A stretch of 7,759 nt of DNA from Saprospirales bacterium. Its GTDB lineage: Bacteria > Bacteroidota > Bacteroidia > Chitinophagales > Saprospiraceae. The DNA is taken from contig DLXL01000275.1 in assembly GCA_003448025.1 (NCBI GenBank), forward strand, positions 1 through 7,759, in the 5' to 3' direction. Below, in pieces: positions 1 to 4,549 of the stretch (within the stretch, counting starts at the first letter, position 1; each line of letters begins with the position of its first letter). The notes beneath the pieces were generated by a model. That model was given only the letters and a program-made list of their open reading frames with translations. It ran no database searches and was not told the DNA's origin. The translations under genes and the position numbers were made by a program.

Positions 1-36
1 AAATCGGAAATCGAAACAAATCGGAAATCGGAAATC
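1..36. repeat. Heptanucleotide tandem repeat (AAATCGG units)
   Basis: Units of AAATCGG begin at 1, 18 and 25. A variant AAATCGA lies at 8-14, three bases (AAC) interrupt at 15-17, and a partial unit sits at 32-36. The array may extend beyond the left edge of the window. It lies outside any gene, downstream of the gamma-CA-like gene on the minus strand. The seven-base period is read directly; any function is unknown. Confidence 0.7.
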
Positions 37-89
37 ATTGTCCTGTACATCATGCGGATAGTCAGTTAAGTGAAAAATAAGATGCTACC
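37..89. other. Intergenic tail after the gamma-CA-like gene
   Basis: I see no gene here. A 7-bp inverted repeat pairs TTAAGTG (66-72) with CACTTAA (91-97), with an 18-nt loop, and overlaps the stop codon of the neighbouring minus-strand gene. It lacks a GC-rich stem and a clear U-tract, so I do not call it a terminator. Confidence 0.4.
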
Positions 90-602
90 TCACTTAAACC
101 ATCCGGAATACATCACATAGTTGTTCGCAATGCGCTCAATCTGACCCTTAAACAGTTCCGGGGTAAGCTCCTTGACTCGTTTGGCAGGTACGCCGGCATA
201 CACACCGCCGGCATGACAAACTGTATTTTCCAGCACGACCGCCCCGGCTGCAATGAGGCAGTTCTCTTCCACCACCGCCTGATCCATAATGATGGCGCCC
301 ATACCAACCAGCACGTTATCGTGTAAGGTGCATCCGTGTACCAGGGCCCGGTGCCCAATACTCACATTATTCCCAATCGTGGTGCCGCATTTTTGGTAAG
401 TTCCATGGATAATGGCGCCATCCTGGATATTCACCTTGTTTCCCATACGAATAAAATTCACATCGCCGCGCACTACCGCCTGAAACCAAACGGAACATGC
501 ATCACCCATTATCACCTCACCGATGATGGTGGCGTTTTCCGCCAAGAAGCAGTTTTCCCCAAATTGAGGTGTGATATCGCGACAAGGTAGAATGAGAGCC
601 AT
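90..602 (-). CDS. Gamma-carbonic-anhydrase-like hexapeptide-repeat protein
   Basis: A 170-residue cytoplasmic protein of the left-handed beta-helix gamma-carbonic anhydrase family (YrdA/PaaY/CamH-like); no signal peptide is visible. Hexapeptide repeats run from about residue 12 to 140. Residues matching the family metal site are His66, His84 and His89, spaced like the zinc ligands of archaeal Cam, with Arg45, Asp47 and Gln60 also in place. The His66-His84 interval is only 18 residues, so the acidic loop carrying the proton-shuttle Glu of Cam is missing, as in CamH-type proteins. Many such homologues have weak or no measured CO2 hydration activity, so the reaction is unproven. The ATG at 602 gives the normal family N-terminus. 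It is the last gene of the minus-strand cluster, 48 nt after the VanZ-like gene, with a palindrome between them. Family assignment is secure; substrate is not. Confidence 0.93.
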   Translation of the reverse strand: MALILPCRDITPQFGENCFLAENATIIGEVIMGDACSVWFQAVVRGDVNFIRMGNKVNIQDGAIIHGTYQKCGTTIGNNVSIGHRALVHGCTLHDNVLVGMGAIIMDQAVVEENCLIAAGAVVLENTVCHAGGVYAGVPAKRVKELTPELFKGQIERIANNYVMYSGWFK

Positions 603-624
603 AATGAATAATGAGGGGAATGTA

Positions 625-645
625 TCCCGGAATGATATTCCGGGA
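625..645. repeat. Perfect palindrome, copy 1 (REP-like hairpin)
   Basis: TCCCGGAAT (625-633), a 3-nt loop GAT, then ATTCCGGGA (637-645): a perfect 9-bp stem. It lies in the 48-nt gap between the VanZ-like and gamma-CA-like genes. The same arms recur at 3460-3479 with a different loop. On the minus strand no U-run follows the stem, so it does not look like an ordinary intrinsic terminator. It could still stabilise the upstream mRNA end or be a dispersed REP-like element. Confidence 0.8.
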
Positions 646-650
646 AGTGA

Positions 651-1019
651 TTAAGGACTTTGAGGTTTAAGCAGTCGAAAAATTATAATGGCCAGAAATG
701 CTCCGGCCGTATTGGCAAGCATATCATCGTATTCAAAAGAACGATTGGGAAAAAAGGTTCCTTGTATCCACTCCATGAAAGCGCCGTATCCGGTGGCCAG
801 GATAAATATCAGCATCTGCTGGCTTCCGGGAATGGGCAATGGACCGGATTTGATGCGGCCCCATAATATCAGTGCCGTTAGCAGGGCATAAGCGGCAGCG
901 TGAAATAACTTATCAGCCGAAAAGAGGTTGAACTTCGGCATGGGCATACCTGAATTAATCGAGAGCCAGGTAACAATGCCAAGCCAGATCAGGGCGGGGA
1001 GGTATGCTTTGTTTTTCAT
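651..1019 (-). CDS. VanZ-like family membrane protein
   Basis: A 122-residue integral membrane protein with about four hydrophobic segments (roughly residues 6-22, 36-53, 69-84 and 101-117). It has the conserved polar signature of the VanZ-like family: Asp36-Lys37 and His40 at the start of helix 2, Glu83 and Gln86 (EWIQ) near the end of helix 3, and Arg93, Asp98/Asp99 and Asn103 before helix 4. VanZ proper confers low-level teicoplanin resistance in enterococci, but most short homologues have no known function, and nothing here points to glycopeptide resistance. Its start codon overlaps the stop of the SH3b gene by ATGA (1016-1019), so the two are very probably translationally coupled. Length is typical for the short single-domain form. 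Confidence 0.9.
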   Translation of the reverse strand: MKNKAYLPALIWLGIVTWLSINSGMPMPKFNLFSADKLFHAAAYALLTALILWGRIKSGPLPIPGSQQMLIFILATGYGAFMEWIQGTFFPNRSFEYDDMLANTAGAFLAIIIFRLLKPQSP

Positions 1020-1678
1020 CGGTTTTTCTTTTTAGCCGGTTCCTGTGCTTTTTTGTCGTCCTGAACGCCCTGACGTTTGGTTTTATAATAATGCACCCCG
1101 GCGCCAAACACCCATCCTTCTTTACCGGATGGGGTGCGCACCTTTACCCAGTGATCCGTCACTTTTTCATATCCGAGACTTATTTCCTGGGTCCATTCTG
1201 TTTTTTTATTCAGAAAGGTTACCTGATCATACAACTTGAGTGTTTCCACTGTTTCACCCTTTAATCCAGGCTCTTTGCGCACTTTGAGCCCGTCGATACT
1301 CACGAACAAGGTACTGCCAGCGGCTTTAGCGGCGGTAGTAGCAGCAGGTGGCGGCGGTTCTGATTTTTTAATATCGTTGGTGAGTTCCGGGCGTTTAGGC
1401 GGAGGCCCGGACTTGGCTGCTTGCGGTGCCGGTTGACTTTGGGTAGTTGGCCGGGGCATTTCCGGATGTTCTTTTTCCTTAGGTTCCGGTTCGGCCAATT
1501 TAGGTTGGGCGCGCACCGAATCCGGCTTTAAAGGCCTTTCTTCGACATCGGAACCTTCTATTTCGCGTACCTGACGAATGGTTTGAGAACGGCGTTCGGC
1601 ACATTTGGTAAAGCCCCACATAAGGGCGCAGACCAAAAACGCCGATAAAATGAGGGTTTCAGCCTTGGGTAGTTTCAT
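1016..1678 (-). CDS. Membrane-anchored SH3b-domain protein
   Basis: 220 residues in three parts. A single N-terminal hydrophobic segment (about 8-25) probably anchors the protein with its bulk outside the cytoplasm. A long low-complexity linker follows (about 27-120), rich in Pro, Glu, Lys and Ala. A bacterial SH3 domain occupies about 123-199, with the usual opening LKVRKEPG and a closing EGWVFGAGV. A basic tail (KKKNR) ends the protein. SH3b domains often bind cell-wall peptides, but no catalytic domain is attached, so a binding or scaffolding role is only inferred. The linker length would let the domain reach through the periplasm. Cys26 follows the hydrophobic stretch, but the surrounding residues are a poor lipobox. 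The gene has its own promoter-like element 5 nt upstream and overlaps the VanZ-like gene by 4 nt. Confidence 0.85.
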   Translation of the reverse strand: MKLPKAETLILSAFLVCALMWGFTKCAERRSQTIRQVREIEGSDVEERPLKPDSVRAQPKLAEPEPKEKEHPEMPRPTTQSQPAPQAAKSGPPPKRPELTNDIKKSEPPPPAATTAAKAAGSTLFVSIDGLKVRKEPGLKGETVETLKLYDQVTFLNKKTEWTQEISLGYEKVTDHWVKVRTPSGKEGWVFGAGVHYYKTKRQGVQDDKKAQEPAKKKNR

Positions 1679-1683
1679 ATGGG

Positions 1684-1691
1684 CAAATGTA
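1684..1691 (-). promoter_or_regulatory. Bacteroidota -7 promoter element (TACATTTG) of the SH3b gene
   Basis: TACATTTG on the minus strand is an exact match to the Bacteroidota -7 consensus TAnnTTTG and ends 5 nt before the ATG. No TTTG lies at the usual -33 spacing. If used, transcription would start at or within a few bases of the start codon. No ribosome binding site is present in the gap. Confidence 0.55.
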
Positions 1692-1765
1692 GGATTTTAC
1701 TTTAGCACGGCTGCCTTTACTGCATCTTCTCTCGCTCCGTTTTTCATCCGGAACACCGGAATCGC

Positions 1766-3247
1766 TTACAACACCTCCGTTCTGGTAATCACCTCCGGAC
1801 TCGGCCCGAAATTCATGGTAAGATCCCGGACAGTCACCTCCATGCCCTCCGGCAATTTCGATTTGGTAAAATCAATCAGCTCACCTTTTTCAATGAACCG
1901 GACGAAGTGTTTTTCCGCCTTTTTGCCGCCATATATTCGCACCATACTGCGGAAAAAGGGATGATCCAGCTTTTGATCAGGATCCTTTCGGGTTATGGCC
2001 AGTATCTCGCGCATCATTTGATCCAGGTTGGTGGCTCCTTTGCTTTTTTCGCGCAACAAGTTGTCCAGGTAAAAGGCATACAGGCAACCCCGACGGTAAG
2101 GCAATTTTTCCCATTCCTTTCCACCGTTCCAGAACCGTTCATAGTTCATGGAATCGTTGGGCATTCGACGCTTCGAAGAGCTGTAATGCTCGGAAGAGAA
2201 GGTATTTAAGTCTGTCAAAAATTGCTGCGTACTGATTAGCCCGTAACGCAAACTGTTTTTCAAGGTAAAATACTCGGTAAACCCTTCACTGAACCAGTAC
2301 TGCTTCTCCTCTTCTGCATTTTGTATGTGTACCCCGATCCAGTGGTGCATGAGTTCATGCACCCACACATACCGGATCAGATCGTACTTAACTCCGGGGT
2401 TGTTGGTGGCGAACGACATAAAACTATTGGTCAGACCAGACCCGCCAACACTCACGGATTTGGAGGTTTCAGTCCAGGGAGCATCGTCTATGGGCAGGAA
2501 TGAAACCGTGTAAATGGTATCGGAGTAATCGTTCCAGAATGCCCTGTGCCCTTCTACGGTGCGTTGCAGAAGGTTTTGAAGCGTATCATCGGAAAATTGG
2601 GTCCAATTGCCTCTGGTAAGCAGATAAACCGGTTGGTTTTTCACTTTAAAGCTGAACCGGCGGAAATCGCCGCCTACAAACACGGCTACAGAAAACTGAC
2701 TATTAGTCAGCGTGGCGGTCTGGCTGCGGTCTGGCCCGAAGCTGTTGTGCAGCATCCAGTGTTCAGGGAATCCCTCCCACCTGAATTGCACAGGCTGGCG
2801 ATCTTCCGGATCAGCCCAATAATCTTCCGGAGTGGCCAGCAAATGTCCAGGCTGTATATGAAAGTACTCCTGATGAAGAACGGGTTTATAGCAGCAATAC
2901 CGGTAAAAAGCCTCTGTTTCTCCTTGCAAATCCAGCACCTCATAGCGCACACGCACACGCTTGCCCGGGAGGTGTTTCACCAAAAAGCGATTGCTATCCG
3001 GCTCTTTTTGCACTTCCACACCGGGATCCTGAGCAGGAAAATGGATAAAATTCATCTGATTGGGTTCCCCAAACTGATTGTTCTGATAATTCAGATATGT
3101 TTGCCCGGTAGCCGTGCCCTGGAACGACATTTCTACCAGGAGGCGGAGGCCGCCATTTTCCGGAAAAACCGGGCGGATGATATAGCTGAGTGGTTCCCGG
3201 GCAAGCAGGAACGAGGGGAATAAAAGAAGAAAGAGGAGGTGTTTCAT
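1766..3247 (-). CDS. Secreted M61-like gluzincin metallopeptidase
   Basis: 493 residues with a clear Sec signal peptide (residues 1-16, ending FLLA), so exported to the periplasm or beyond. Residues about 20-200 form a beta-rich N-terminal region. The catalytic region contains HELMH (His297, Glu298, His301) and a downstream WFSEGFTEYF with Glu321 as probable third zinc ligand. KLPYRRGCLYAFYLD (382-396) matches the YxKGxLxxxxLD segment of M61 peptidases and supplies a candidate catalytic Tyr384. The HEXXH-to-Glu gap is 19 residues, against 18 in M1 enzymes and more in typical M61 enzymes. The protein is shorter than usual M61 members and I see no C-terminal PDZ domain. It is likely an aminopeptidase or endopeptidase, substrate unknown. 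It heads the minus-strand cluster, 87 nt before the SH3b gene, which has its own promoter-like element. Confidence 0.82.
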   Translation of the reverse strand: MKHLLFLLLFPSFLLAREPLSYIIRPVFPENGGLRLLVEMSFQGTATGQTYLNYQNNQFGEPNQMNFIHFPAQDPGVEVQKEPDSNRFLVKHLPGKRVRVRYEVLDLQGETEAFYRYCCYKPVLHQEYFHIQPGHLLATPEDYWADPEDRQPVQFRWEGFPEHWMLHNSFGPDRSQTATLTNSQFSVAVFVGGDFRRFSFKVKNQPVYLLTRGNWTQFSDDTLQNLLQRTVEGHRAFWNDYSDTIYTVSFLPIDDAPWTETSKSVSVGGSGLTNSFMSFATNNPGVKYDLIRYVWVHELMHHWIGVHIQNAEEEKQYWFSEGFTEYFTLKNSLRYGLISTQQFLTDLNTFSSEHYSSSKRRMPNDSMNYERFWNGGKEWEKLPYRRGCLYAFYLDNLLREKSKGATNLDQMMREILAITRKDPDQKLDHPFFRSMVRIYGGKKAEKHFVRFIEKGELIDFTKSKLPEGMEVTVRDLTMNFGPSPEVITRTEVL

Positions 3248-3261
3248 AGTTATTTGTGTTG

Positions 3262-3276
3262 GACTGCTTCGCAGTC
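3262..3276. repeat. Short hairpin in the peptidase leader
   Basis: GACTGC and GCAGTC form a perfect 6-bp stem around a 3-nt TTC loop. The hairpin lies 15 nt upstream of the peptidase ATG and would be in its 5' untranslated RNA. It could affect translation or be a dispersed repeat; only the symmetry itself is seen. Confidence 0.5.
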
Positions 3277-3410
3277 TGTTTTAGGGTTTGAAGCACCAAA
3301 GGCCTCAACATTAATGACACAAAGACAATTACCAACCGGTGTATGTGGCATTATTTTTAGATTAGAACCTCAGATTTTTCCATTTTTAGATGTTTTTACC
3401 GGATAAGGTG

Positions 3411-3452
3411 CGCCAGTGTATTACCTGGCGTGTGTCTTTTTTCAGACACACG
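3411..3452. repeat. Two abutting inverted repeats upstream of tsaC
   Basis: The first stem pairs CGCCAG (3411-3416) with CTGGCG (3425-3430) over an 8-nt loop. The second pairs CGTGTGTC (3429-3436) with GACACACG (3445-3452) over a T-rich 8-nt loop. They share bases 3429-3430, so both cannot be fully formed at once. No U-tract follows either stem, so a terminator is not supported on either strand. Confidence 0.6.
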
Positions 3453-3459
3453 TTAAGCT

Positions 3460-3480
3460 TCCCGGAATAGCATTCCGGGG
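3460..3480. repeat. Palindrome, copy 2 (REP-like hairpin)
   Basis: CCCGGAAT (3461-3468), loop AGC, ATTCCGGG (3472-3479), with a flanking T-G pair at 3460/3480. The arms are the same as those of the palindrome at 625-645; only the loop and one outer base differ. It lies about 20 nt upstream of the tsaC -7 element, in the place where a -33 element or activator site would be expected. Confidence 0.75.
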
Positions 3481-3499
3481 CACATGCCGCCCAAACGCT

Positions 3500-3507
3500 T
3501 ACCTTTG
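3500..3507 (+). promoter_or_regulatory. Bacteroidota -7 promoter element (TACCTTTG) of tsaC
   Basis: TACCTTTG matches TAnnTTTG exactly and ends 4 nt before the ATG at 3512. This supports 3512 as the real start and suggests an mRNA with almost no leader. No TTTG is found at the expected -33 position, which is largely occupied by the palindrome. Confidence 0.6.
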
Positions 3508-3511
3508 CCGC

Positions 3512-4468
3512 ATGGTTCGTATTACCACAAATATTACCGATGCGGTTGCTTGCCTGAACAGGGAAGAAGTGATTGGTTTGCCTACGGAAACCGTGTATGG
3601 GCTGGCTGGCAATATCTACAGTGAAAAGGCCGTAAAACAGATTTTTGAGATGAAACAACGGCCTTTTTTCAATCCACTGATTGTCCATATAGGTCGTACA
3701 GATGCCGTTGAACAGATCGCCAAAAACATTCCGGAACAAGCCTATCAATTAATTGCTGCATTTTGGCCCGGCCCCCTTACGCTGGTGCTGGATCGGCAAC
3801 CCGGCATTCCGGACCTGATTACTGCGGGAAAAGACACCGTTGCAGTGCGTATGCCCAATCATCCCCTGGCGCTGGCTTTGCTGGAACAGTTGGATTACCC
3901 CCTGGCGGCGCCCAGCGCCAATCCGTTTGGCTCGATCAGCCCTACAACCGCACAACATGTAGCCGATTATTTCCGGGATACACTGGAACTGGTGCTTGAT
4001 GGCGGCCCCTGTGAACGGGGAGTGGAGTCCACCATCGTGGGCTTCCCGGGTGGTATACCCACCCTTTACCGGCATGGCTCTATCCCGGCAGAAGAAATCG
4101 AATCAGTGCTTGGGCAATTAACCTATGTAACCCGTAAAGAAAACGCACCGGATGCACCGGGTATGCTTTCCCGCCATTACGCACCGGCTACGCGTACTGT
4201 TCTCTCCCCGGATGTTGCTCAAACCGTGGCAGATAACCCGGGCCAGAACATTGGCCTGTTACTGTTCAACCGGCGCGCAGAGATTCCCCATATTACCCAT
4301 CAGGAAGTTCTTTCTCCCGGCGGCAACCTGAAAGAAGCCGCCATGCACCTTTACGCTGCCATGCACCGCCTGGATCAACTGGGCCTTGACCTGATCATTG
4401 CCCAACGTTTTCCGGAAACGGGCCTTGGCCGAACCATCAACGACCGGCTGGAAAGGGCGGGCAAGTAA
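3512..4468 (+). CDS. tsaC: L-threonylcarbamoyladenylate synthase (Sua5/TsaC type)
   Basis: 318 residues. It makes threonylcarbamoyl-AMP from threonine, bicarbonate and ATP, the donor for t6A at position 37 of ANN-decoding tRNAs; the transfer is completed in the cytoplasm by TsaD with TsaB and TsaE. The YrdC domain covers about residues 8-195, with GLPTETVYGLAG (22-33), KQRP (48-51) in the nucleotide-binding basic motif, PSAN (134-137) and ESTIV (172-176). The linker GMLSRHYAP (217-225) and a C-terminal Sua5 domain (about 225-318) show that this is the longer two-domain form (TsaC2/Sua5), not the short TsaC. An ATG at 3416 is in frame but would add 32 residues unlike the family and run through the hairpins; the -7 element at 3500-3507 also favours 3512. 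The gene is complete. Confidence 0.95.
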   Translation: MVRITTNITDAVACLNREEVIGLPTETVYGLAGNIYSEKAVKQIFEMKQRPFFNPLIVHIGRTDAVEQIAKNIPEQAYQLIAAFWPGPLTLVLDRQPGIPDLITAGKDTVAVRMPNHPLALALLEQLDYPLAAPSANPFGSISPTTAQHVADYFRDTLELVLDGGPCERGVESTIVGFPGGIPTLYRHGSIPAEEIESVLGQLTYVTRKENAPDAPGMLSRHYAPATRTVLSPDVAQTVADNPGQNIGLLLFNRRAEIPHITHQEVLSPGGNLKEAAMHLYAAMHRLDQLGLDLIIAQRFPETGLGRTINDRLERAGK

Positions 4469-4549
4469 AGTATCGCCTATCCACCGTGTTTGTTGTCTGA
4501 GTTATCGTATACCGCATTAATCCCCAACGATCTTACCTTCACGGTTGAA

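Larger units (their letters stand above)
3248..3511. other. Divergent intergenic region between peptidase and tsaC
   Basis: 264 nt with no credible gene. From left to right it holds a small hairpin (3262-3276), four T5 tracts (starting at 3354, 3375, 3383 and 3393), three consecutive inverted repeats (3411-3480), and a TAnnTTTG element (3500-3507) abutting the tsaC start. I could not identify a convincing promoter for the minus-strand peptidase; the closest is TGTCTTTG, which fits TAnnTTTG imperfectly. Confidence 0.6.

Noticed and set aside
1..36. CRISPR array
   Set aside because: The units are 7 bp with essentially no spacers, far from the repeat-spacer layout of CRISPR, and no cas gene is present.
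625..645. Intrinsic terminator between the VanZ-like and gamma-CA-like genes
   Set aside because: The stem is strong but no U-tract follows on either strand, and the same palindrome occurs upstream of tsaC where a terminator makes less sense.
651..1019. Glycopeptide resistance gene vanZ
   Set aside because: Only the family fold is shared; no vanHAX-type genes are nearby, and short VanZ-like proteins are common in bacteria without such resistance.
1746..1759. Terminator after the peptidase gene (TCCGG/CCGGA inverted repeat)
   Set aside because: The stem is only 5 bp and is not followed by a U-run on the minus strand.
2546..3223. A 225-codon open frame on the plus strand opposite the peptidase
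   Set aside because: It lies wholly antisense to a gene with a signal peptide and intact zinc motifs, shows no recognisable domain, and has the composition expected of a mirror frame.
3416..3511. N-terminal extension of the Sua5/TsaC protein from the upstream ATG
   Set aside because: The 32 extra residues are unlike the family, the stretch is made of hairpins, and a -7 promoter element lies inside it just before the ATG at 3512.
4534..4541. TACCTTCA as a -7 promoter element for the sensor kinase
   Set aside because: It matches TAnnTTTG at only four of the six fixed positions and has no -33 partner, so it is too weak to annotate; read-through from tsaC is equally possible.
4490..4549. Upstream start of the sensor kinase
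   Set aside because: It would bury the signal peptide behind 20 polar residues; the ATG at 4550 gives a normal signal peptide at the N-terminus.
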